Positions 17,944 to 27,077 of a stretch of DNA of 64,000 nt are shown one piece after another. The position numbers and the translations under genes are program-made. Positions within the stretch are counted from its first letter, which is position 1. Every line of letters begins with the position of its first letter. The notes below the pieces were generated by a model that had not been told where the DNA came from, searched no databases, and saw only the letters and a list, made by a program, of their open reading frames with translations. The stretch comes from Fuerstiella sp. (GTDB lineage: Bacteria; Planctomycetota; Planctomycetia; Planctomycetales; Planctomycetaceae), in contig JABABI010000002.1 in the NCBI GenBank assembly GCA_014238335.1, positions 18,593-82,592 on the forward strand, given 5' to 3'.

Positions 17944-19638
17944 ATGAACCAACCTGAATCCATCACCAAACGCGTTGACGCACTTTACGAGTTCGAACGT
18001 GAACCTGTCTCTGCAGACAAGCTTGAAAGCGGCAGGCACTTTGCTGCGTTGTTTGGCGGCGAACATGTGGCCGGAACAGAATTCGTGATCGGTGCAGCGT
18101 TTGTGGCATGGGGAGCCAGTGCCGCAGACGTGCTGATCGGCCTGCTGGTCGGCAACGCACTGGCGGTACTGTCATGGACATGCATCTGTGCCCCGATCGC
18201 AGTACGGACGCGACTGACACTGTACTGGTACCTGCGGAAAATTGCCGGTCCGGGCGTCACCGCCGTGTACAACGTGCTCAACGCATTTTTGTTCTGCATT
18301 CTGTCCGGCACCATGATAACAGTCTCGGCCTCCGCAATTCGGATTCCGTTTGGAATTCCGCCGCAAACGAAGTGGTATCCGGAAGACCTGCGGTTCGTAT
18401 TAATCGTGCTGGTGGTTGGCGCGGTCGTTGTCAGTGTGGCGATTCTGGGATTCAAGCGGCTGGCGCAGTTCTCTGAAGTCTGTGTGCCATGGCTATTCGC
18501 TATGTTTGCAGCAGGAGCCGTGGGAATGCTTCCTGTGCTCGCAAACGCCTCACCAGGCATGGGCGCGATCAGTGGAGTCTCGGATTTATGGAGAATCGCA
18601 CAGGAACAGATCTGGCTGCACAATCCGGAAAGCGGTCTGGGCGTCTGGCACATCATCGCCTTCGCGTGGATCTGCAATCTTGCGTTTCATGTTGGCTTAT
18701 CGGACATGGCCGTTCTTCGTTATGCACCAAATGCCAGGTATGGCCTGTTCTCCGCCTGCGGCATGTACCTCGGACATTACGCCGCCTGGGTCTGCGCGGG
18801 CGTGATGGGAGCGGCCGCGGCGTTGATTCTGCAGCGTCCACTCGCAGAACTCGACGCTGGGGAAGTTGCGTTTCAGTCGCTCGGACTTTCAGGAATCCTG
18901 GCGGTGATCATCGCCGGCTGGGCGACGTCGAACCCGACACTCTATCGCGCGGGGCTGGCGTTACAGGCCGTCACACCGGGCTGGCCTCGCTGGCTGGTGA
19001 CGTTGCTGGCAGGGATCGCCACGACAATCGTGGCCTGCTTTCCGTTTGTCTTCACCAAACTGCTCAGCTTTGTGGCTCTATTCGGAATTCTGCTGTCGCC
19101 AGTGGGAGCGATCGTCTTCGTGGAGCACTGGCTGTTTCCGCGTCTGGGCCTTCGGCAGTACTGGTTCAGCACGACGGGAAAATCAATCAGCTGGCCGGCG
19201 TTGTCGGCGTGGGTAATTTCGGTGAGCATCGCGATGTTGTTGTGGTTCTCCGAAGCGCTGCACGAATTTTTCATTGCCATCCCGCTGTGGTTCGTGTCAG
19301 GAGCTTTGTACACCGTATTTGCTGCGGCTGCCGGCGCACGTTCGACCACCCCCGTCGCAGAAGGTGCTGGCGATGCCGACACCCGCTCTGCTGATGCCGC
19401 CACGCCGGTAGAGAAACAACGCCCTGCCTGGCTGCGGGCGGTGGGAGTCGTCGCGCTATTGAGTCTGCTGATTCAGTTCGTCCTGCCAGTGTGGGTTATG
19501 ACAGAGGATGCCAGTGCCTACGAAGCAAAACTGCCCGGCTATCACTTCTGGCTCGGCGCCGCCAGCATCATTCACCTGGTCACCATCGCGGCGTGGGTCC
19601 TGATCAGCGAGCGAACCGTTGCAAAGACTGACAGGTAA
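17944..19638 (+). CDS. NCS1-like permease (cytosine/purine permease family)
   Basis: 564 residues with about 12 membrane helices; FAALFGGEHVAGTEFVIGAAFVAWGAS and GNALAVLSWTCICAPIAVRTRLTLYWYLRK match the first helices of the nucleobase:cation symporter-1 family. The family imports nucleobases, hydantoins or vitamins with Na+ or H+. Being the last gene of a rhamnosidase/sugar-acid operon, 29 bases after GH78, it may move a sugar-derived compound instead; that is inference. Followed by the hairpin at 19678-19694. Confidence 0.78.
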   Translation: MNQPESITKRVDALYEFEREPVSADKLESGRHFAALFGGEHVAGTEFVIGAAFVAWGASAADVLIGLLVGNALAVLSWTCICAPIAVRTRLTLYWYLRKIAGPGVTAVYNVLNAFLFCILSGTMITVSASAIRIPFGIPPQTKWYPEDLRFVLIVLVVGAVVVSVAILGFKRLAQFSEVCVPWLFAMFAAGAVGMLPVLANASPGMGAISGVSDLWRIAQEQIWLHNPESGLGVWHIIAFAWICNLAFHVGLSDMAVLRYAPNARYGLFSACGMYLGHYAAWVCAGVMGAAAALILQRPLAELDAGEVAFQSLGLSGILAVIIAGWATSNPTLYRAGLALQAVTPGWPRWLVTLLAGIATTIVACFPFVFTKLLSFVALFGILLSPVGAIVFVEHWLFPRLGLRQYWFSTTGKSISWPALSAWVISVSIAMLLWFSEALHEFFIAIPLWFVSGALYTVFAAAAGARSTTPVAEGAGDADTRSADAATPVEKQRPAWLRAVGVVALLSLLIQFVLPVWVMTEDASAYEAKLPGYHFWLGAASIIHLVTIAAWVLISERTVAKTDR

Positions 19639-19677
19639 CATGCAGGACCGGCTCACACCGGCCACATTCGGACGACT

Positions 19678-19694
19678 GCCCGGTTTCACCGGGC
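19678..19694. terminator. Bidirectional hairpin terminator
   Basis: GCCCGGT-TTC-ACCGGGC, a 7-bp GC-rich stem with a 3-base loop, followed on the plus strand by TGCGTCTTTC. It lies between the convergent stops at 19638 (permease) and 19704 (DUF1552 gene). Confidence 0.7.
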
Positions 19695-19703
19695 CTGCGT
19701 CTT

Positions 19704-21008
19704 TCACACCTGATCGAGTGGCTCCGTGGCGTCGCCGAAGCGGTCGCGATGCACGCCCATCTTGTCCATTAGGCTGAGGTACAGTCGAGACATCTGACGA
19801 TCGGGTTTGTCCAGGTAATCCAGATTCTGCCCGCCCTTGATGCGCCCGCCACCACCGCCCAGCATCACAACCGGTAGTTTTGTCGCATCGTGATGTCCAT
19901 TCAGCATGCTGGAACACAACATCAGCATGGAATTGTCCAGCAGCGTTCGATCGCCTTCCTGAATGTCACGCATCCGCCCGGCGATATAGGCCATCTGTTC
20001 CAGGAAGAACTGATTCACCTTCAACCAGTCGTCTGTGTCGTTGTGCGACAGCAGATGATGGATCATATAGTCGACATTCAGATGTGGAAATCGCAGCGTT
20101 CCATGATCGTTATTCAGCTTCAGCGTGCAGACCCGAGTCGTGTCGGTCTGAAACGCCAGCACCAGAATGTCGGACATCAAACGCATGTGTTCGACGATAT
20201 CCTGAGGGTAGCCGTCTTTCGGCCGAGGCATATTCGGTTCCGTCAGCGTCGGTCGCCAGCCCTGCAATTCTCCACGATCGCCGGCACGTTTGATTCGTTG
20301 CTCGACCTCACGTACAGAGTTCAGATACTCATCCAGTTTCTGCTGGTCCAGCTGACTGATGCCACGACGGAAATCTTTTGCATCTTCCAGCACGGCATCA
20401 AGCACACTCTTGTCGCCACGCTCTGCGCTGTCCTTAAACAGCTGATCAAAAGCGAGCGCCGGGTAGACTTCCAGCGGTGTCGGTGTGGTCGGACTGCTCC
20501 ATGAAATATGAGAGCTGTACAGCATCGAATAATTCTTGTGGACCGACGGATTGGCTTTCTCACAGCCCAGCACAAGACTGGGCAGCTTAGTCTGTCGTCC
20601 GACCTGCTGAGCAACGATCTGATCGACGCTTGTGCCACTGCGAATCGTGCCTCCCGCGCTCAATGGTGCACCGGAAAGCAGGTTGCCGGTCTGTGAACTG
20701 TGGATATTGCCCTTCAGCGCTTCTGCGTTGTACAGCCCTTTGATGAAGACCATCTGATCCCGAAAGTCATTCAGCGGATGCAGAACCTTTCCGAGTTCCA
20801 TATCAGGACCTTCACCCTTCGCCCACCATTCCTGATTGTGATAGCCACAGCCTGAAAACAGGATGGCCATGCGGGTAGGTGCCTGACTGCCGTCCTGCTT
20901 TCCTTTCGCTTCGTCGCCCCAGACCGGCGTTGATTCCAGCCATGGCAAGGACATGCTGACGCCCAGGCCATGAAGCATCGTTCGACGTGAAAATTGATGT
21001 ATTGTCAT
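19704..21008 (-). CDS. DUF1552 family protein, Tat-exported
   Basis: 434 residues from the ATG at 21008, with AGGGA about 6 bases upstream; a start at 21032 would overlap the preceding gene. SRRTMLHGLGVSMSLPW is a twin-arginine type leader. The rest matches the DUF1552 family (PF07586), a sulfatase/DUF1501-related alkaline-phosphatase-like fold found mainly in Planctomycetota and relatives, nearly always encoded right after a DUF1592-type cytochrome, as here (1-base gap). Function unknown; the pair is thought to form a surface complex. Last gene of the GntR-DUF1592-DUF1552 operon. Confidence 0.88.
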   Translation of the reverse strand: MTIHQFSRRTMLHGLGVSMSLPWLESTPVWGDEAKGKQDGSQAPTRMAILFSGCGYHNQEWWAKGEGPDMELGKVLHPLNDFRDQMVFIKGLYNAEALKGNIHSSQTGNLLSGAPLSAGGTIRSGTSVDQIVAQQVGRQTKLPSLVLGCEKANPSVHKNYSMLYSSHISWSSPTTPTPLEVYPALAFDQLFKDSAERGDKSVLDAVLEDAKDFRRGISQLDQQKLDEYLNSVREVEQRIKRAGDRGELQGWRPTLTEPNMPRPKDGYPQDIVEHMRLMSDILVLAFQTDTTRVCTLKLNNDHGTLRFPHLNVDYMIHHLLSHNDTDDWLKVNQFFLEQMAYIAGRMRDIQEGDRTLLDNSMLMLCSSMLNGHHDATKLPVVMLGGGGGRIKGGQNLDYLDKPDRQMSRLYLSLMDKMGVHRDRFGDATEPLDQV

Positions 21009-21009
21009 G

Positions 21010-24000
21010 TCAGTCCCTGATATTTCGGCCACGGATCGCGCGAAACTGTTTGCTCAGCACAACGGATTCTACCGCAACGTGGAATCGGTAGTCACTGGAA
21101 TTCAGATTTTTCAACATATCGTCAATCAATGGCTCATCGGATAACTGCACTTCGCGACCCAGTGCATAACCCAGCAATTTGCGGCATAAATTGCGGACAA
21201 TGTCGTCGCGCCGCTCGGTTGCCAGATAGTCACGCAGACCGTCGATCCCCACAATTGTCTGGCCTTCGAACAGCGTTGTTCTTGTGTCCGCTTCAGCCGT
21301 CCGTACACGACCGACCGCATCATACTGTTCCAGAGCGAATCCATACGGATCGATCCGCGCATGGCACTTGGCGCAGGCGGGATCGGATGAGTGCTGCTCA
21401 ATCAACTGTCGAGCCGTCAGACCGGTCGGCACGGATTCGGGCAACAGGGGCACACCGACCGGCGGTCGGGGCAGTCGTTCACCCAGCAGCGTTTCCGAAA
21501 CCCAGTTGCCTCGCAAAATCGGACTGGTGCGTGAGGCTCCCGACAGACTGGACAGCATCGTCGCCATCGCAAGAACACCACCGCGCTGCCGACTGCGCAT
21601 GTCCGGGACGCGCCGCCATTCCGATCCACTCACGCCGTCAATGCCGTAGTGCTTTGCCAGGGACTCATTCAAGAAAGTGTGGTCGGCGTTCAGCAGGTCC
21701 AGAATGGATCCATTGTTGCGAAACATGTCCTCAAAAAACCGCACGGTCTCTTCATACATGTCGCCGCGAAGCGAAGAGAATTGGGGGTACAGTTTTTCGT
21801 TCTTGTCATCGTTCTGGTCGAAATCGCGAAGATGCAGCCACTGACATGCAAAATGGATGGCCATCCGTCGAGTCTTCGCATCACGCAGCATGCGGCGAGT
21901 TTGGCGCAGCAGTTCACCGGGTTCGTTCTGCAGTCGTCCAGCTTCAGCGACGCTGCCAAGTTCGTCATCCGGCATGGTCGACCACAGAAAATAACTCAGG
22001 CGGTTCGCCAGTTCGATATCAGTGACGGGCGCCGGAGCAGATCCGGATGCGGCTGTTTCCAGACGATAAAGAAATGCAGGCGACGTCAGAGCTCGCGCTA
22101 TGACCAGCCGGATCGCTTCCTCGTGCGCCATCTCAGTGTCTCGTAACTGGCGGTACAACACCCGCAGGCTCTGCTGTTCCGCAGCTGTGAGCGCACGTCG
22201 CCATGCACGACCGACGAATTCCAGCACTGACTCCAGATGCGTCGGCTCGGTCTCAATCACACGTTTGCGGAATGCTGCGGCTGATGCAAGGACGCGCGGT
22301 CTCATCTTGTCCCATGGTCCGACAAGGTCCTGACGATCCTGGGTGGAAAATTCACGAATCTGCTCCAGCGACACGACCATTTTCAGAGGTTCCTCGCTGA
22401 CGTACAGGAGGTCCTCCCACAGGCGGTCGAGTTCAGCGGCCTGCTTTTCATCCAGCATCAAACGTTTGAAAAGATCGTCTTCGCGGTAGTAGAGCATCGC
22501 CGTTACAACTTCGTCGACCGGAACAATGCGTGTGTAACACAGTGCGATCGGGAATAGCTCACGAAATTCAGCCATAGCTTTTTCTACTTGCTTTCGCGCT
22601 TCGCTGTCTGCGGCACAGATGACAGTGTTGCCCGACAATCCCTGGTCCGCCAGCGGGGTCGTGCCAACGTGCAGCTGAGCCGTCCCTTCACGGCCGTGTC
22701 CGACGTCATACATTCCGGCGACGACCAGTTCGCGGCCAGCCGCAAGTTCAGCGGGAATCCGGAATTCGATCGTGGCCGGCGCCTGAACAACAAGATGATT
22801 CGGATCCGTCGCATGTCCGAGCGGATGAGTTCCAAAACGCGGGTCTGGTGCAACTTCCTTCATCAGTTCACCATCGAGTGGCACAGCAAACGACTGCAGC
22901 TGCCCATACAACATTTCGTCCGGCGAGTTCTTCTGGTCACCGACTGGCGGTGCTCCTAAGGCCAGCGCTGTCACCTGCTGCGCGAGTGTGGTGCGTTTGC
23001 CGAGATCTGATTCCGTCATCCATCGGGCCAGCAGTGACCCGGCGGGTACGACCGTTTTCCTGGACTCTTTCGTTTCCCGGCCTGACATGGCCCCGTGATA
23101 GAAGTGCCAGACATCGTTGTTGCCGAATTGGTCAGCATGAGGATTACCGGCCCCGATGTCGTCGGTATTGTCCTTCCCCGCATCCCAGACTCGTTTTTCA
23201 CCCACGGTTTCGGTGACGGTTAGATCGATGGCGGTCAGATCACAGCTGTGATTCGCGTCCCGCGGCCCAATGATCAGCGAGATCAGTTCTCCCTTGCCAA
23301 CGGCGACGGACGCGGGCGGCATCGTAGCTGCTCCGGCAACAGAAATTTCTCCTTTCATCAGTGTGGACATCGACTGCGCCGTTGAATGCTGCACAAACCA
23401 CTCAACGCCGTTACCACATTCCGGGTGCGCATCCGACAGCGAGGCCTCGACCTGCACAACACCATCAGTCGGACTGCGCCAGCCGATCGCTACGAACTCA
23501 GTCGGTGTCGGATGAACAACCAGTCCATGAGGTCGAGAAATGCCGGGAATTCGAACCTGCTGATCCGACGAATTCGCCAGCAGCGAGGGCAATCCGCCTT
23601 TGTGCCAGCCATTGACAAATTCGTAGTTGGACGCCTTGAATAACTTCTCTGTAAATCGCCCCTGTACTTCAACGGCCCCGCCGATCGCAAGGTAGTTAAG
23701 CCACGTCTGCAACAGCGCGGGCTGAACAGAGTGCTTCCCGGCAATCTGAACAACGTCGGCGTTTTCGCTCAGGTCGGCGGCCGCCGAAAGGTACTTTGCG
23801 GTATCGGCCAGCACTTCCTGACGCAGCTGTTGAACCCGTTCGAAAGTACCGCGAGCATCGCGGAGGTTGATCGTTGGCTGCCCCGACGCTTCCAGACGCA
23901 TGTCGCGCCACAGCACAAAGTCGTTTTCGTGGCCGTCGCCTGCGTCGCCCGCAGACAGGTATACAACGACGTCTTTGCCGCTCACAGCGGGCGGCAGTAT

Positions 24001-25161
24001 AAGGCGAAACTCCTCACGTTCTGTCAAGGGTGCAATCGGTTCCATCCATGACTGCGGTGCACCCTCGCGTCCCAGATGACCAACCACGTTGAACTTCCAC
24101 AACAGCGGCTGCCACTTTGCTATGTCCTGCACCAGGGCAGCGACATTGTCCGCTTTGGCGCGTCGCCAGCGATCACGCAGTTGCTGCAGCAGGAACGAGT
24201 CAACATTTTCTGTGTCGTTAAGAGTTCGCCACAGTGTGGCCAGATAACTCGGGCTAAGTCCCTTTTCGCGGGCAACGTCAGCGATGGTTTTCACGCCGGC
24301 TTGAATAGCATCTCGTTCCGTCACTGTTGCCGTGATGTAATCAGCAACCGGCAGCACGCCCCCCTGATTCGTTTCAAACTTGATGCCCTGCAGGTTCACG
24401 GGCGTACCGTTGCTGCCCGTCGTGTAACGTCCGTAGAACTGGCGAATTCTGGCCATCAGGTCATCAGTGTTGTCTCGCCGCGATTTGAACGGTGTGAATC
24501 GAACTCCGTCTGGAAACAACGCAGCATGCTGTGCAATTCCCTTGGCTGCATCCAGATATTTTTGCACCAGAGACGGCGACATCACCAGCCCGCTGCCGAC
24601 GTTCGTAAAACCTTCGCCAGCCGCTCCGTCAATGGGAAACTCGTGCGCGGGATCGAGCGAAGACACTCCGGTCAGATCACGAATTGTGTAGGTGTATTCT
24701 GCGTTACTCAGCCGTCTGAGTACGACAGGACCAGGATCACCGGCCTGAGCCTTTGCTTCTGAGGCCAGAAACTCACGGACCCACTTTCTCAGTTGCGCAT
24801 GTTCTGCGTCCGTCGGTTGACGCGAATGCTTCGGCGGCATCTGTCGCGTGTCGAACATCTCACGAACTTTCAGCCACGCCCCTACATTTTCACGGACCTG
24901 GGGCATAGTTTTGAAGGCTCCCAGATCGATCTCCGCTTCGGTCACACTATCCGCATGACATTCAAAACAATAGCGTTCCAGCAATGGTCGGATGGACGTC
25001 CGAAACTCGGCATGGGAGGCCGCAGAATCCGGCTCATCGGCTATTGTCAGGCCACCCAGGCAAAACAGAGCTGCCAATAACAGTTTCGCCGCTGGCTGGC
25101 GATGCCCACCGGCGGGTCCCTCTAAAAAAACAGACCGCATTGCCATACGAAACCTACTCAT
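21010..25161 (-). CDS. Planctomycete-type surface cytochrome protein (PSCyt1-DUF1587-DUF1592-DUF1588-DUF1585)
   Basis: 1383 residues. N-terminal signal (LLLAALFCLGGLTIADE), then a PSCyt1 cytochrome domain with CFECH (65-69) and MPPK as a possible axial Met. Residues about 145-210 (LRRLSNAEYTYTIRDLTG) match DUF1587, a carbohydrate-binding-like middle region follows, then DUF1595/1592/1588 and, at the C-terminus, DUF1585 with a second heme motif CAKCH (1263-1267). These large proteins are a hallmark of Planctomycetota, with unknown but probably redox and polysaccharide-related roles at the cell surface. The ATG overlaps the GntR stop by 4 bases; the DUF1552 gene follows directly. Confidence 0.9.
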   Translation of the reverse strand: MSRFRMAMRSVFLEGPAGGHRQPAAKLLLAALFCLGGLTIADEPDSAASHAEFRTSIRPLLERYCFECHADSVTEAEIDLGAFKTMPQVRENVGAWLKVREMFDTRQMPPKHSRQPTDAEHAQLRKWVREFLASEAKAQAGDPGPVVLRRLSNAEYTYTIRDLTGVSSLDPAHEFPIDGAAGEGFTNVGSGLVMSPSLVQKYLDAAKGIAQHAALFPDGVRFTPFKSRRDNTDDLMARIRQFYGRYTTGSNGTPVNLQGIKFETNQGGVLPVADYITATVTERDAIQAGVKTIADVAREKGLSPSYLATLWRTLNDTENVDSFLLQQLRDRWRRAKADNVAALVQDIAKWQPLLWKFNVVGHLGREGAPQSWMEPIAPLTEREEFRLILPPAVSGKDVVVYLSAGDAGDGHENDFVLWRDMRLEASGQPTINLRDARGTFERVQQLRQEVLADTAKYLSAAADLSENADVVQIAGKHSVQPALLQTWLNYLAIGGAVEVQGRFTEKLFKASNYEFVNGWHKGGLPSLLANSSDQQVRIPGISRPHGLVVHPTPTEFVAIGWRSPTDGVVQVEASLSDAHPECGNGVEWFVQHSTAQSMSTLMKGEISVAGAATMPPASVAVGKGELISLIIGPRDANHSCDLTAIDLTVTETVGEKRVWDAGKDNTDDIGAGNPHADQFGNNDVWHFYHGAMSGRETKESRKTVVPAGSLLARWMTESDLGKRTTLAQQVTALALGAPPVGDQKNSPDEMLYGQLQSFAVPLDGELMKEVAPDPRFGTHPLGHATDPNHLVVQAPATIEFRIPAELAAGRELVVAGMYDVGHGREGTAQLHVGTTPLADQGLSGNTVICAADSEARKQVEKAMAEFRELFPIALCYTRIVPVDEVVTAMLYYREDDLFKRLMLDEKQAAELDRLWEDLLYVSEEPLKMVVSLEQIREFSTQDRQDLVGPWDKMRPRVLASAAAFRKRVIETEPTHLESVLEFVGRAWRRALTAAEQQSLRVLYRQLRDTEMAHEEAIRLVIARALTSPAFLYRLETAASGSAPAPVTDIELANRLSYFLWSTMPDDELGSVAEAGRLQNEPGELLRQTRRMLRDAKTRRMAIHFACQWLHLRDFDQNDDKNEKLYPQFSSLRGDMYEETVRFFEDMFRNNGSILDLLNADHTFLNESLAKHYGIDGVSGSEWRRVPDMRSRQRGGVLAMATMLSSLSGASRTSPILRGNWVSETLLGERLPRPPVGVPLLPESVPTGLTARQLIEQHSSDPACAKCHARIDPYGFALEQYDAVGRVRTAEADTRTTLFEGQTIVGIDGLRDYLATERRDDIVRNLCRKLLGYALGREVQLSDEPLIDDMLKNLNSSDYRFHVAVESVVLSKQFRAIRGRNIRD

Positions 25162-25844
25162 TTCTGCACCTTCATTCGTCCCTTGTGGCTGCCAATGTGG
25201 TCGCGCAATTCAGCGACGGCGTTGTCAACGTCACCTTCCTGCAGACAGTCGACGATGAGCTGATGGCTGGCGATGCCCAATTCCCATTCCGCCTTCTTCA
25301 CACTGTCGCGAAACTGCTGAAAGAACACCTGCAGCAGATCGCTGAAGGCGACCAGGGGCGAAAGCCCGCTGGCGTCCAGCAGCGTGCGGTGAAATTCGAC
25401 ATCCAGATCAATCCATTGCTGCAGTTTGCGGGCCGACTGAAATCGATCAACGATTCCCTGAAGATTCTCGTGAATGGATGGATCCTGTGCCATCCGTTTG
25501 GCAACGTACGGCAGTACACCTGTTTCGATAACAATCCTTGATTCAATCAGTGGTAACGGATCAGCCTGATGCAGTGCGGGGTGAAATCCGAGATGGCTGG
25601 TCACTCGATCCATGTCGATATGACCGACCGTCAGGCCAACGCCGGTGCGGGATTCAACGATGCCCAGAAATTCCAGCGCCTTTGTTGCTTCACGCAGACT
25701 CAGCCGACTGACACCGAAATGTTCGGCCAGTTCCGTTTCGTTCGGCAGCCTGTCGCCGGAAACAAGGCCTTCGGAAACAATGTGCGACTTCAGTCGCTCG
25801 GCGATCACATCACGAATCTTGCGCTTGGGCAGAGTCTTCAGCAT
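25158..25844 (-). CDS. GntR-family transcriptional regulator, FadR/FCD subfamily
   Basis: 228 residues with a textbook GGAGG ribosome site 5 bases before the ATG. Winged helix at residues 8-72 (LPNETELAEHFGVSRLSLREA), FCD ligand domain at about 90-215 with the Asp/His motif DLDVEFHRTLLDASG. It heads the DUF1592-DUF1552 operon (ATGA overlap) and is divergent from the 2-hydroxyacid dehydrogenase operon at 26055, with palindromes in between, so it probably controls both directions in response to a sugar-acid type ligand. Confidence 0.9.
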   Translation of the reverse strand: MLKTLPKRKIRDVIAERLKSHIVSEGLVSGDRLPNETELAEHFGVSRLSLREATKALEFLGIVESRTGVGLTVGHIDMDRVTSHLGFHPALHQADPLPLIESRIVIETGVLPYVAKRMAQDPSIHENLQGIVDRFQSARKLQQWIDLDVEFHRTLLDASGLSPLVAFSDLLQVFFQQFRDSVKKAEWELGIASHQLIVDCLQEGDVDNAVAELRDHIGSHKGRMKVQK

Positions 25845-26002
25845 CTGGTCCTCCGCCGTGATTGACGATTCCTTAAGGCTGCGGCCAGATGCAGGCGACG
25901 TTTTTCCGGAGTCGCCTTGCCTTAAACCAACAACGACGCAACATCCTGTCCGTGAAAGAAGTAATGTTGCCGTCGGCTTGATTGCCGCCCGTCAAGGATA
26001 TA

Positions 26003-26032
26003 GATTATCAGACAATCAGATCTTGTCAAGAT
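26003..26032. promoter_or_regulatory. Candidate operators in divergent promoter
   Basis: Two adjacent palindromes: GATTATCAGACAATC (26003-26017, imperfect; its reverse contains TTGTCTGATAA, one mismatch from the FCD-type pattern TnGTnnnACnA) and ATCTTGTCAAGAT (26020-26032, perfect 6+1+6). They end 22 bases before the ATG at 26055 and lie between the GntR gene and the operon it faces. Binding by that regulator is inferred. Confidence 0.55.
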
Positions 26033-26054
26033 GCTGTGGATATCGGAGCAACGT

Positions 26055-27038
26055 ATGTTCAAGGTGGCAATTACCGACTACACGTTTCCCTCACTGGACA
26101 TCGAGCAGAAGATCCTGCAGTCCGCCGGTTATGAAGTTGTCAGCGGGCAATGCAAAACCCCTGAGACGTTGATTCCACTGGTTGCAGATGCCGACGCTGT
26201 CATTACGCAGTTCGCTCCAGTCAATGCAGACGTGGTCGCCGCCATGCAGAAAACGCGCGTGATCGTGCGATACGGCATAGGTTTCGACAACGTGGCCTGC
26301 GACGCGGCTCGGGAAAAAAACATACCCGTCTGCAACATTCCCGAATTTTGCATTGACGAAGTCGCCGACCACACACTGGCCTTCATACTGTCATGCACGC
26401 GCTGCGTGCGTGCAAACTGCGAACATATGGTGAAGGGACAGTGGGGGCTGGGAGTTCCGCTGGAGCAAATGCGAGCGTTGCCCGATCAAACGGTTGGCAT
26501 CATTGGTCTCGGGCGAATCGGGAAAGCTGTAGCAGACCGACTGCGCGCCTTCAACTGCCGACTGCTGGCGTTTGACCCGGTCGTATCGGCCGACGACGCT
26601 GCCGCGCATGGCTGCTCGCTTGTTGGACTTGAGCAGTTACTGACCAAAAGTGACATCGTCACTCTGCACTGCCCTTCCAGCGAACAGACTCGCAGCATCA
26701 TCAACAAACAGTCGCTGGCCAGCATGCAGGCGGGAGCCATCCTGATTAACGTCGGGCGCGGTGACCTGGTAGAGCTGCAGGCCCTGACCGAGTCTCTCGA
26801 AAGCGGTCACATCTCGGCCGCAGCACTCGATGTCTTCGACACCGAACCGCTGCCCGGCGACAGCTCACTGCTGCAAATGAACAACGTCATCGTGTCCTCT
26901 CATATCGCATCGGCCAGCCCGAAAGCTGTTCGCATATTGCGTGAGACAGCAGCACAGGTCGCGGTCGCGGGACTGCTCGGTGAGATCCTGCCAAACATCG
27001 TGAACGAAGTGTCGCAGACGGTCGCAGCCACACGGTAA
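26055..27038 (+). CDS. D-isomer-specific 2-hydroxyacid dehydrogenase
   Basis: 327 residues from the ATG at 26055 (CGGAG ribosome site; a start at 26031 would lie in the palindrome). GLGRIG (151-156) binds NAD; Arg235, Glu264 and His283 form the catalytic triad. The sequence resembles the C-terminal-binding-protein/phosphoglycerate dehydrogenase branch. It is distinct from the paralogue at 11834 but plays the same position: first enzyme opposite a GntR-FCD regulator. Likely NAD-dependent oxidation of a 2-hydroxy acid. Confidence 0.88.
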   Translation: MFKVAITDYTFPSLDIEQKILQSAGYEVVSGQCKTPETLIPLVADADAVITQFAPVNADVVAAMQKTRVIVRYGIGFDNVACDAAREKNIPVCNIPEFCIDEVADHTLAFILSCTRCVRANCEHMVKGQWGLGVPLEQMRALPDQTVGIIGLGRIGKAVADRLRAFNCRLLAFDPVVSADDAAAHGCSLVGLEQLLTKSDIVTLHCPSSEQTRSIINKQSLASMQAGAILINVGRGDLVELQALTESLESGHISAAALDVFDTEPLPGDSSLLQMNNVIVSSHIASASPKAVRILRETAAQVAVAGLLGEILPNIVNEVSQTVAATR

Positions 27039-27077
27039 GAAATCGGCAGTGGGAACAATAATCGCTGGGAAACTGAA

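Noticed and set aside
18489..19394. Plus-strand 301-residue ORF
   Set aside because: Frame shadow of the NCS1-like permease.
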